From positions 61,936,071-62,000,070 of the forward strand of contig CM064432.1 in the NCBI GenBank assembly GCA_032690845.1: 64,000 bases of DNA. The letters are read 5' to 3'. The stretch's first letter is position 1. Each line of letters begins with the position of its first letter. This stretch comes from Eleusine coracana subsp. coracana (taxonomy: Eukaryota; Streptophyta; Magnoliopsida; Poales; Poaceae). Positions 23,011-34,196 of the stretch are shown piece after piece. Under the pieces are notes generated by a model. That model worked only from the letters and a program-made list of their open reading frames with translations. It had not been told where the DNA came from and searched no databases. A program made the position numbers and the translations under genes.

Positions 23011-23910
23011 AAGTCCGATTTACCGTCCTTAACTTTTGTGATTGTTCGGTTTTCGTCCTCCAATTATAAAACCGGGTAAGATGACTCCCTTAATTTTTTA
23101 TTCCGTTTGTTTTTCCTCCCCTGGCTGTTTTAGACGGTGGTTTCGCTGGCGTGGCATATATTATGAGTATTTATACGGTGACATGGTGAAGACCATGTGA
23201 TAATCAAAAATTGAGAAACGAATTGTGACACTTGGTTTTTTCAAAGTAAAAGAAAAAATAAAAAATGAAAAAAAACTTACCTTTACTGGACCATACGTTT
23301 TTTCGAATTTTCGTTTTTTCCTTTGAAGAAAAGGAAAAAACAGTAAAGATAAGTTTTTTTTTCATTTTTCATGTTTTTTTCCACATTTTTTTCAGAGGTA
23401 AGATTTTTTCTATTTTTTCAACGTTTTTTCCAATTTATATTTTTTCCTTTGAAAAACTTTGAAAAAAAGGAAAAATAACAAAGGTAAGTTTTTTTATTAT
23501 TATTTTTCCTGATTTTTCAACGTTTTGTTTTTTCAATTTTTCGTTTGAAAAAATAGTAAAGGTAAGATTTTATATTTTCCATGATTTTTTCAATGGTTTT
23601 TTTAATTTTTTCTTTGAAAAAAAGGAAAAATAGTAAATGTAAGGGTTTTTTTTTTCATTTTTCGTTTTTTCTCCTTTGAAAAAATCAGAACTGTCACAAT
23701 TTGTTTGTTAATTTTTTGTTTTCATATAATCTTCGCCACATTATCATGAAAAACTCTCAATATGCATCACATCAGTAAAACCACCTTCCAAAATAACCAG
23801 AAGAGAAAAAACGAATGGAATTAAAAATTAAGAGAGTCGTTCTATTCGGTTTTATAATTGAAAGACAAAAACCGAACAACTGTAAGAGTTTAGAAAGATA
23901 AATCGAACTT
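23011..23910. mobile_element. Long-TIR DNA transposon (MULE-like), nested
   Basis: Terminal inverted repeats of about 155 bp pair 23011-23168 with 23755-23910. Matching blocks include AAGTCCGATTTA, TTGTTCGGTTTT, CAATTATAAAACCG and GGTGGTTT. Long TIRs suggest a Mutator-like non-autonomous element. The poly-T flanks hide any 9-bp target duplication. The interior is an A/T-tract minisatellite without coding capacity. Confidence 0.65.
23243..23665. repeat. Degenerate A/T-tract minisatellite
   Basis: Several diverged copies of a unit of about 100 bases occur, built from CCTTTGAAAAA, GGAAAAATAGTAAAGGTAAG and a poly-T stretch. One copy at 23243-23282 is inverted (CTTACCTTTACT). It forms the core of the nested element. 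Confidence 0.6.
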
Positions 23911-24226
23911 TTTTCTTTTTTATTCAAGTGACTAAAAATACATTTAGAAACCCATTTAATCGATAGGCTGGAGTTGCTCTCACCCACTGAAACTATGCCA
24001 GCGACCTATCAACCGTCCCATCACGTCCTTCCGATCTCGACCGATCACGTCCTTTCCTTACTTCCCTTCCCTTCCCTTCCCTTCCCTTCCGATCCATCGA
24101 CGCCTTCTTCCGCCGCCAGTTTGCTCTTGCCCCTACCTAAAAAAAAAAAAAGTTGCTCTTGCCCCGCAGACCTAGATCTACCAACTCCCCGGCCTCGTCC
24201 CGCCCTTATCGCGACTCTCTTCGCCC

Positions 24227-26058
24227 ATGGAAGAAGTGATCCATCCCATCGCATTGCATCCCATGGAAGAAGTGCTGCTTGATCGCTACGTAGTGCGGAT
24301 CGTCGACGAGCTAGTTCACGAAATCCAGAGAGGAGGAGCGCCGCCGCTGTCCGAAACCTTGGACACGATCCTCGACGGCATCCCGGCGTCCCTCAGCAAA
24401 GACGAGTGGGAGGACGCCCGGCAACAAGCCATGGAAGCGGAGATGCTGCGGTACCGGACGGAGGTCGAGGAGCCGGCGGCGGCGATCCTCCGCGAACGCA
24501 AGGCCGCCCGGCCCAGCGCGGTGAAGAAGGTCGAGGTGGCCTTTACAGGCGTCAACATCGACGCTGCCTTCTACCGTGAGGTACTGGACGGCATCGAACC
24601 CAAGCTCGAGGTCGTCGAAGCGCCCGGGCTGAGCTCCGTGGCCCTCTGCGTGTCGTGGCCAGCTGGCCTTTCTCCGGCTTCGTCTCGAGCGTCCACCACA
24701 ACGTTATGGTCCTCTACGTCGGCCCGGGCCGTCCCTGCGGCTGCTTGCCATGGTTTTACCTGATCTACGATTCGTGGGCCAATTCCGTCTCCGTGATCCC
24801 GCAGCTGGCATCCTGGGCCGCCAACTCGTTCTCCCATGGCGGCCTTGGCACGGGTGTCGCCGTCCTACGCCACCGTGAGCCCAGCGACTACGTGCTCGCT
24901 GAGCTTCTCCTCTGTCGTGAACAAGGCCGAGCTGTTCTTGTGGTGGTCCTCTGGACTCTATGCCGGCCGGTGGATCCAGAAGAAGGTGAAGCTCCCTCTC
25001 CCCTCAGAGTCCAAGGAACACTCGTCTAGGCGCACCTACGAGTTCCATGCCGATACCGTGCTTGCAGTTGGAAGCCGTGGACTCTGCTGGGTCGATCTGC
25101 TCCAGGGAATCATTGATCTGTGACGACTTGTCAGCCGCCTGCCCTCGGTTCCGCTTCATCCCGTTGCCCAAGGAGTGTGTCATCGATCTTGGGCATCAGA
25201 GCCGGGGAGTACCACGGGAGTACCGTTCGGTGATGTCGAGTCCGGAGCTGCCTGACGGCATTGTGCGCATCAGGTTTCTCACCATGGACTGTCAAGGCAA
25301 AGTCCAATCCGTTGGGGATGTGACTCTCACTATTTGGACCATACAGATCAGGTGCAAGTGCAAAACCGAGGGCTGGCAGCAGCCAGAGTGGGTGAAGGTG
25401 CCGCAGCTGGCTTCAGGAGGCTTAGAGGAACTGTATGTGAAACCGATCATGCCCATCATCAGCACGGTTAAAGAAAGCACTGTCTATCTTTCCTTTTACA
25501 GACCACTTGAGGTTGATCCTACTCGTTATGATAAGCAAATTCAATATAATGATTGTTTTGGGTTTGTGTATGATTACCCTTGGGATCTTCCAACAACTGG
25601 ACCTTGTTTGTTTAAACTTGAGCTCGATATACAATCTACTGAGATGCTGGTGTGGCGTGATGAAGTCCAAGACATTCCCCCCCCCCCCCCCCCCCCCCCT
25701 TGTATATTTGCTACTGATTTCAACAAGGTAACTACTACCTTGTGCAATTCAGCACCACCAGCAGATTTTATTCTTATTTGGCTGACATAAGTTCTTGACT
25801 TGTTGTCTATTCTAGATGCGGGGTGATTGGACTGCAGCGAAAGTGGAACGGGTTGAAGAGGAGGGAGATCTGCGGAACCACGGGAAATGCGTCGTTGAGG
25901 ATGACTTGGAGAGTGATGAAGAAAGCGATGACAAGCTTCCCCTTCTGAGGCCCAACGTTTGGCCTTCCCCATTGCGAGGAGTATCTGCCCCAGGTCGTTC
26001 TGTTCCTCCACCCCCAGGGGAACTTTTGGTGGGTTTAGCTTTGCTAGCTGATCGTTGA
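24227..26058 (+). pseudogene. DUF1618-domain gene with three frameshifts
   Basis: The predicted protein follows the grass-specific DUF1618 family, of unknown function. The N-terminal part is in frame from the ATG at 24227. The DUF1618 core is split across frames: SVIPQLASWAANSFSHGGLG and GTGVAVLR in a second frame, AELFLWWSSG and GLCWVDLLQGI back in the first, then FRFIPLPKE and PREYRSV in the third. Frame changes fall near 24650, 24920 and 25110. The last frame runs to 25727, where a GT donor and an AG acceptor at 25815 allow a phase-0 intron of 88 bases and a last exon ending at 26058. A 23-base run of C at 25677-25699 adds a poly-proline tract. The breaks suggest a recent pseudogene. Sequencing errors are the alternative. 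Confidence 0.75.
25677..25699. repeat. Poly-C tract (23 bases)
   Basis: A homopolymer within the last large exon of the DUF1618 gene. Its length is prone to slippage and assembly error, so the reading frame past it is uncertain. Confidence 0.95.
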
Positions 26059-26291
26059 GTCGTAGGGAGACAGTTTTTTTTTATCTCTCTTAATGCCTGA
26101 CAGTGTTAAGAAATGGGGAATTCGTGAGTAGTGTGTGCTCACATTTGTGTACCAGAGAACAGGATAGTAATTTGTAACTGCATCCATGACCCGTCTAATT
26201 TGACTTTGACAAAGTTTTAGACCCGTCTTGTTGTGAAAATGTCGGTTATAATCCCTTCTTGTGAAAAATGTCTCCTGAAGATTGTTCCCTG

Positions 26292-26381
26292 GCTTATTCC
26301 ATTCCACCTACCATTAGTTGTGCGTGTGTATAGCGTCAGAACATAATGATGCAGCGAAGCGTCGGTTCCTGGATATACGAT
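26292..26381. repeat. Dispersed repeat, copy B
   Basis: A 90-base counterpart of 16346-16458 in the same orientation, lying about 270 bases upstream of the LTP-like start codon. Confidence 0.85.
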
Positions 26382-26649
26382 CGCCGTGTATGCGATTCAG
26401 CTCAGCAATGAAAGGCTCTTCCATTCTCGCCAGAAAGCTGTGTCCGGTGGCTCACACAGGAAAGCCGGCGGCGCTCTTGCCCACCCTTGTCGTGCACAAA
26501 GCATGCTCCCGGTTGGTTACTTAGGTGAGCCATGCGAACCTCGCCGCCCAACTCTTCCGTCCGTTAGTTACACGCACGTACAGCTACAAATATCCCATGT
26601 ACAGCGAGCAGCAAGCAATACCCCGATCGAACATCAGCGGGAAGAAGGA

Positions 26650-27017
26650 ATGGCACCAATGAAAGCAATCCTCGCCGCGTGCGTCGTCCTGCTGGTGCTC
26701 GGCGGCGCGGCGGCGCAGGGTTCCGGCGGGCAGTGCGTGCCGCAGCTGAACCGTCTGCTGGCGTGCCGCGCGTATGCGGTGCCGGCGGCGCCGGACCCCA
26801 GCCCGGACTGCTGCGCCGCGCTCAGCTCCGTCTCGCACGACTGCGCCTGCAGCACCATGGGCATCATCAACAGCCTGCCTTCCCGCTGCAACGTCGCCCA
26901 AGTCAACTGCGGTAAGCCGTCATCCATCTTCTCTTTGTTTCTTTCGTCAGCAGCATTTGCCAATGCCAAGCTTTTATTTAACTCTATATGTACTGTGTTT
27001 GTCATGCAGCTGCTTGA
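26650..27017 (+). CDS. Secreted eight-cysteine protein (lipid-transfer / seed-storage 2S superfamily)
   Basis: Two exons, 26650-26911 and 27010-27017, joined in phase 1 across a 98-bp intron (GTAAG..CAG). The 89-residue precursor starts with a signal peptide (about residues 1-22, MAPMKAILAACVVLLVLGGA). The mature part has the full eight-cysteine pattern C..C..CC..C.C..C..C at residues 29, 39, 54, 55, 65, 67, 80 and 87. This folds as a disulfide-bonded helical bundle with a lipid-binding cavity. The short spacing fits the type-2-like or anther-specific (FIL1/MEN-8) group better than classical type-1 LTPs. The second exon adds only two alanines and the stop. It is secreted to the apoplast. Ligand and tissue are not visible in the sequence. 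A weak TATA-like TACAAATA lies about 60 bases upstream. Confidence 0.85.
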
Positions 27018-27772
27018 TGTGATGCCAGAACGGATGCAGCAGCTAGGCTAGGAAGATGATGAATAAGGTGTTCCGCGTGCACTGCAACAAGGCGGGTTGA
27101 GCACCAGCTGCCGCCTGCGCACCCGTTTTCGTTTCCTTTTTTAGTCATGCTGATATCGGTCTCAATGAAAAATAAGATGAAGCTATACATGATTCGATTC
27201 AGAAATTTCCATCTATCATGCATTGTTGTTGTATTATTGAGCTCTGCAGTTGGCCACGAGACCACAACACAACGAAGTACTAGGAAATTGTACGCATTTC
27301 CAGTCCTCTCAGAACGAGCAGCAATATCACGACAAGCCATCCAACCATCCAGTGGAAACACGATGATATTAATAAGTGACTTGCTAATTTTCAGCTGACT
27401 GAACACTTTCAGTCACCTCTTTAAACCATTAGATTTAGATCTAATGGTTTATAATTATTATATAAATAATCCTACAAAAGAAAAATCAAAACTCAAAGGA
27501 ACAAATCATTGATTGAAAGCTTTCAATCACCTGAAAGCTAGGAAACATGTATTAATAAATCACTTCAAGCCATCGAACACGGATAAACTATTAAGCGATG
27601 AATTATATGGCTGCTTTGAAAGCAGTGATGTATTTACATTCTGAGTACACATCCGGAAGGTATAAGACTGTCACAACTAAGTGAAATGTTATCGTTCCAC
27701 AGCACAAAGGATAAAGTATCGGGATATCGTACATGGGCGTTTGAAAGGGAAAAAAAAAAAAAAGCCACCCCT
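27018..27772. other. Intergenic, with palindrome cluster
   Basis: This holds the 3' flanks of the LTP-like gene (+) and the UBX gene (-), which converge here. Three inverted repeats fall within 27396-27528. No gene is seen. Confidence 0.6.
27396..27528. repeat. Cluster of three palindromes
   Basis: TGACTGAA / TTCAGTCA pair around a 4-base loop (27396-27415). AAACCATTAGAT / ATCTAATGGTTT pair around TTAG (27423-27450). GATTGAAAG / CTTTCAATC form a perfect 18-base palindrome (27511-27528). This may be a small MITE or fold-back element. Confidence 0.7.
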
Positions 27773-30700
27773 CTATCCTGAAATTCTCTCTAGAAACAGA
27801 GCTTCCTGCTTCCCTGTGAGGCCAAGATCGTTGAAAGACATATGAGACTCCCCCTCAGTGAAAGCACGCCTGGGATAAGACCTCACCTACACATTACAAA
27901 GTACATAAAAAAGGTAATGATTATTTGGGCCAAGAAAATTAAATCGGAAGCTGCAATGAAACTAAAAAAAAATCTTCTGTTGAAATTGTTCTATAGACGG
28001 GCCTAGTGACCGAACAGCTAAAAGGAATTGACAATTAAAACGTGCCAATACTCCCAAGGTAAAATGACTCGTGCTGCATTTTTTCCTTTTTAGGTGGTAC
28101 ACATCACCCAGTGATGGGTATATCATAACCTATGTCAACTTATCGAGTAATCGTGACTGATTGACAACCTATAATAGGGCTATTGAAGCTACAGAGATCT
28201 ACAAATGCTGACAGTAAAAAAAGAATCTGCAAGAAATTAATTAAATCCACATCGATCATTCAAATAGAACAGTATAAGAATTCAAATTCTAAGAAGCAAA
28301 ACGAAATACTGTTCAGTGATGTTACCACAGAGAACGGGAGTACACAGACAGGAAAAAATTCAAGCGCTAAAAGCATGAGGAAACAGTGTATTTTCTCTGT
28401 TAGTGCTAGTGGGTTAGTGCTAGTATGAATAACAAAGCTGGTGTTGGTATGATACCAGCTATGGCAGGTAACTTAATTGAATATTTTATCAATAGAATTT
28501 CTTTTACAAAGGTATAATACCCCCTCCTTTTTTTAATATATAATGACAGTCGGTTCAATTTTGAAAACAGAGATAGAGTAGAAGTCGATGAGAATTACCA
28601 GACGATAAGTTCTTGGTTTGAAAGTCCTGCTGATGTCTATGAAATCAAAAAGACACTGCAAAAATTCCAAGAAGGTTACAAGCAGATTGAATGAATCATG
28701 TCAGTAGATATTGTAGCAACTGAAAAGGAGTTTACCTGAAGCTTGTCAGATTTGAGAAAGCGTCGTCCTTGGCGACTGCCGTCAGGCATGCGCACAACCA
28801 ATGTGACAGCCCCGTCATCATTTGGTAGTGGCTCCTTAGGTAGCGATGCTTGTTTGGCTGTGATTTCAGACTCTAACTCCTATAATCATACAAAAGAAAA
28901 AGATTAGTACAATACTGTCTCACTATCTAGGTAAGATAGCACAAGTTGCAGAAGGAAATCAACCCGCTGCCTCATCATTTGTTTACTAAACAGTTAAGGT
29001 GATCACAGACTCACAAAAAAATTTGTAGAATAGCCCTAGGACCTAGATGTTTTCAGACTTATACAGACAGCTTTTGCACTAGACATAAATATAATAATAA
29101 GCGAGTAAGGGACTACTACACCAATCCATGACAACAGCAATTTAGAAAACCATATGCTCCTAGGCTAACATAATCACCAAAGTACAATAGATGAATGATA
29201 CTATGATAATATCTCAATCCTATCATGCGGACTCTTTTAAATTAGTAGTACCAAGTGAAGTACCTCTTCCTCAAGCTGTTTCCTTAGCTTCTCCTCATCA
29301 TCTTTCTTCTGACGTTCAAGAGCAGCTTTTCTTGCGGCAGCTTCTTCTTGCCTGCGGAGCTCCGCCTCCTGCGCAGCCTTCAACTCTTTTTCTCGATCAG
29401 CTTCAAGGGCTGCATGATACTCATCATCCTGCAATCCACATATTCAGTGTCACATACAGTAGCTCTATATATAATAAATATACTAAAAGCTAGTGCTCTA
29501 TACCTGTTGCTCCCTTAACAGCCGCTGTGCAGTTAAAGTTGGTGATGGAGGACGTGCAACTCGGGGATAGCGAGTTGAACTTCCATGAGTTGGGAATGAA
29601 AATGGATATGCTGCTCCTTCAGGAATCCCACCAAACATTGCAGCTTCAAGCATAACAGCTTCATCATGCTCTTCTGACGAAATGCCTCCCCACTTTACAA
29701 TGAAACGTAATAACACAGTGAGTTGTGAAGCAACTATGATTTGTGCAATATGTAGCTCGTAATGAAGATATATTACCTCAGAAGGGAAATCTCCATTATT
29801 CTGGTGATCAGTTTGAGCATTACGAGATAGAAGATTTGGGGGAGGACTGTTGGCCCTTTGCATTTCTTCAGGTTCTTCAGTATTTACATATTGAGCTTGC
29901 CTTGAACGATGCCTAACTAAAGGTTGTTCCTCAACATCTTCAATATCCTCTTCGAAGTTATCTTGATCTACTTTACGTTCAGAAGTTCCAACTTTCCCTG
30001 TGGTTGGTCCTTGCCTCCAATAAGAAACAAAGTGCATGAGCAATCAGTCATCAATATACAGAAAATCAGATATAAGCTATATTGCTAACATCTAGCCTCA
30101 GAACCTCAATGGAAAAAGACACAAAAAAAAAAATTATACGAATGTGCTATCCTGCAAAGCTCCATTACTTCCATGTGCATGGGAACTAAGAAAAAAGCTC
30201 AATACTGTTGGAAAAAAGGAAACTAAGCAATTAACTGATTATGAACAACCAAACATTAGTACTTTTACATATTAGAATTGTTCTGGCGAATAAAATATAT
30301 AAATACAATGTAAACAAATATCTCTACATATTAATAATATGCAATTTAAGGAACAGGGCTAAAAATATTGAATATTCACCTTTCAGCTACCCTGCTTGCT
30401 CCTTCAGTGTATTCTTTTTCAGATAAATCAGGAGAATGATTTGCTGCATGCACTCCCTCTGGGTGTAGGGCTCTCTCTAGCTCTGCTGTCTGATAATCAA
30501 GTACAAAATAGTATTGAGGATACAAGTATATTAACTAAAACAGGGTTTTATACTGTAGAAATTACCTCCAAAGACAAAGAAACTGCCCGAGCAAGTTCAT
30601 CATCACCACTGACACGTGATGCATTTCCATGCTCCCCTTGAGTTAGACCCTACATACAATGAATGTATTCAAAAGGATGTTTAAATTGATTGAAAATATA

Positions 30701-33230
30701 CATCCAATAAGAATAACATACATCTGTCATTCCCTCAGCCTCCCTTTTTGAAGCTTCAATTGCTGCTCGGATCATCTCCTCTTCAATGTCATTGTTATAG
30801 TCACTAACATTGACCAATGGAGGGGCACTTGGCACCAGGTTGGGGCGCATAGTGTTGCGGGGGATATTAGGATCATGAGTAGACGGTGCTGACAGTAAGT
30901 ATTCATCATCATCTTCATCAACTATAACAGTCCCATGGACCTCCGGACCATGCAAAGATTCCTGTCCAGTAACATCCTCAATAACAGGACCTTGACCAGA
31001 ACTGCCTGTTTGAGTATCGTTGTCCTTAACTTCAATAGGTATCTGCCTCCTCTCCCTTGGGTGGGTAACCTGAGGCTCCATTCCGAATATACGGGCAGCA
31101 GCTCTATTGGGAAAGTTTGGATCTAACAGTGAAAAGGGGTTGCCAAAACTTCTAGGGAACAAAGGTCTATCAAACATTGGATGAAGTGGTTCGTCCAGCT
31201 CCATCATATCATCATGACTGGCAGGTACAGGATTCCGATCGATTCTTCTTCTGAAAATCATGTGATTTAGTTATATTCAAATGGAATGGATGTGCCAGGA
31301 CAAACACATGAAAGGAAGCAGGTATGAGAACATAACATACGCTGTCCTATCTCCCTCATTAAAATATGCATTCACAGCTTCATTTAGGTCACCACCATGT
31401 TCCTGTGTAGAAAAAATAACCGATCAACCATTATATTTGAAAGCATTTTAACCAAAAAAGCAAAATAAGTTTTCAGTTGACAATAGCCATGACTAATCAC
31501 TAAACTCTAGATCATCAACTACTTGATTAATAGAAACACCCAATCTAATAATTCAGTTAAAGTAACTGAAGGTTAAAATGCAGTATAATAGATGGCATGA
31601 ACAATAGCTGATAGGACTACAGAAAAAAGCTGATGTGATTGATATAAAAATACAAAACAGCAACAACAAAGCTTTTTAGGTGATAGAAAAATATGTGGAA
31701 AATGTTAATTTAGAGCTTCTTTCATAAGAAGCCATGAATAATTAATTCAAATTTTAGTTTTTTGATTGTAAGTTGGACTGTCACCAAAGTGAGAAGAAAT
31801 CAGCAGCAGGTTCCATACTGGGTTTATGCTAAATTAACCAATAGGAACAAAAAAAAAAGGGCACAGATAAGCCATGAACACAGCATTGGCAACCAAGGTA
31901 GTTCATTCAGATCAAGATTTTATGTACCACATTGCATGGAACTATTTACAAGAAATACAGCATGAAAATGTGTTCGCCTTGGATGAGAGAATTCACTCAG
32001 TCTTTTTTCAACTGTATTCATCGTTGGGCAACTACTCCCTCCGGTTTAAATCATAGCAGTAAATTAGCTTATCTATCTGCCAAGTGCCAACTCAACAAAT
32101 TCAAATTCCAGAATAAGTAGGAGTCTAGGACACGCAAATACCATTATAGTAGTAATCAAGCAGAGCTTAACTTCTCTGTTTTGCACCTTCCCTAAAGCCC
32201 ATAAAAGCACATCAATCGACTAAGATATTTAAAAATACTGCGGTGTTCCTTTGGCACTCCAAACACAGCCACGGAATCCCAAAGATTATTGGGACGGATA
32301 AAAAAAAATTATGTCTATACTCTCCACAGGCGATAGATCTGGCACCTCATTTAGTTGCTAAAAACCCAAGATTTCATATTGACAGACCCAATAAGATATT
32401 TCTCTAGCTCCACACAGAGCATAAGACAAAGATGTTATGCGGAAAGGAACTACTTATCAACAATAGCCAGTTCCTCCTTTGCATCAATTATTATATTACT
32501 AAAATAAGTCAAAACAGACTATAAATCTTCAATCATCAAGTAGATAACAACACTCATTTCTTGCACAAAAAAACAGCCAATGACCAAGAAAAGGTCATTG
32601 TCCCTTCATGCCTAGGAAAAAAATGACACCATAGAATATGAACATTCAAAAAGGATTAATAAATACGAAATTGGTCTGCAACTACACGAGTAAGAATTCA
32701 TATTTCACTCGGTTACAGTTGGAACATTCGATGAGAACCAATCAAATACACCCGTTCCTCTCTACCACCTATATAACTTAGTATAAAATTTTAGCATCTT
32801 ATTCTGCGTGTCTGTAACTAGAAACCAAGCGTCCCGTGTCAATCATAGCACAGACAATAAAACTTCACAGGCATTGCACTCTTGTTGCCAACTCTATGCA
32901 CACCGCAAAGAGCGCACACTCATGGAACCCAGACTCGAATTGCGCATCTTGGCGACAATCCGCCATGGCATTCAGCATCCCCATCTGACTAACACACCCA
33001 TCCAACCCCCACACCCCACAAAGCAGGGACACGCCGAACCCTAACCGCAAACCCAGACCAATCTAATACAGAACATGCGAGTCTACGAAAAGAGTTCCAA
33101 TGGGGGGACGGGTGGGGGAGTGGAACGAGCGAGCCGGCACCGTTACCTCGAGCACGCGGACGGCGACAGCCTCGTCGGCGCCGGTGATGCTGATGAAGGT
33201 CTCGATCGCCTCCTGCGTCGGCCGCGCCAT
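27773..33230 (-). CDS. Plant UBX-domain protein with UBA-like and UIM motifs (PUX type)
   Basis: Eleven exons: 33230-33147, 31402-31341, 31250-30722, 30649-30566, 30489-30380, 30014-29777, 29692-29504, 29428-29264, 28879-28736, 28655-28599 and 27886-27773. All have GT..AG introns and consistent phases, for 591 residues. The N-terminus is a UBA-like ubiquitin-binding domain (residues 1-45, ARPTQEAIETFISITGADEA, then GGDLNEAVNAYFNEGDR). Two ubiquitin-interacting motifs follow (EEEMIRAAIEASKREAE at about 204-220 and DDELARAVSLSLE at about 241-253). A charged coiled coil spans 433-487, and the UBX domain (about 508-590) carries the YPR form of the FPR p97-binding loop. Such proteins bring ubiquitinated substrates to the Cdc48/p97 ATPase. 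The layout resembles Arabidopsis PUX8/PUX9. Intron 1 is 1.7 kb. Confidence 0.92.
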
Positions 33231-34196
33231 GGCGGGAGACTCCTGCGTCGGCGCCGGCCTAGGGCTCCACGGCGACGCGCCGGCGACGAGGTCGGAAACC
33301 GGAGCGGAGAGGAGAAGAGGAGTCGCGAAGCAGCGGAGCCGTGCGAGTTAATTCAAGTGCTGTCATGTGGTGCTTTCTTATTGCTCACCCCTTTCACAGG
33401 CCGTGGGCCGTGGGCCGGGCTGGAGCAGGACACACGTCGAAAATTACGCCCGTGCCCTCACCAGCTCTGGTGACCGGTGTGCACGTGTAGCGAAGAGACG
33501 TAGGGGCATGGACGTCAAACGTTCTCGGCAGCCGCTTTCTTATCATCTTGCGAAACAAGAAGGGGAAAGCATCGAGCCTTCTTCGGGAAGGGAGCAAAGA
33601 AAGCTTGACGACGATGGTGGCATTTGTAGCCACTCCTGGTATATGCCTTGTTGCACCCGAGGTGAAATCAAAGAAAAAATCTTTTTCTTCGCGTTCGTGT
33701 GGCTACTCCGAGGATTGGTGTTTGTGCTGTTGAGGGAATGTAGCACATGAATGATCTACCAACAAACTGCAGTTGTGAATAAATTCTAAGAATCTGACAC
33801 TCATTGACCTACTTTAGATGCCCAGTGATCTGTCATTTTGAATTTGTCCCATGTGATTGGACCAAGAATAGTTATTTTCTTCAAAACGATGAAGATGATG
33901 CCTAATCCCCCCGAAATTCAAGCAATTCATATAACATTGGAGCAAATCAATATTAACATTGGAGGAAATCAATATAAGAATTGTGCTGAAATCAACAGTT
34001 ACAGAATCATGTTACAGTTAGAAAAATTCGTGATTCGTAGAGCCATGGAAAATTCATGCACAAGAAGTGCAGATTGGTCTGCTGGAGGATACATTTGTCG
34101 TACATGATATATCCACAAACACACAAGCATAAAATAGGTTGGTTCCCTCAAGAAGCATACTTTTTGCAGCAGGGAGCTAACGGCAAACTGAGCCAT
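33231..34196. other. Intergenic between UBX and rhomboid genes
   Basis: Promoter and 5' leader of the UBX gene, then 3' flank of the rhomboid gene. Short open frames show no domain. Confidence 0.6.

Larger units (their letters stand above)
22440..23990. mobile_element. TIR DNA transposon (outer), interrupted by another element
   Basis: The right end (GGCTGGAGTTGCTCT at 23967-23981) and the internal block with CCCACTAAATTTAGT, GGGATAGT and GGTTGAAGT match a second copy at about 57.42-58.36 kb. The part from 22995 to about 23935 is absent from the other copy and has its own long inverted repeats, so it was inserted here. The left limit is approximate. GC-rich open frames on both strands at 22.4-22.9 kb belong to this element, not to a host gene. 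Confidence 0.5.
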
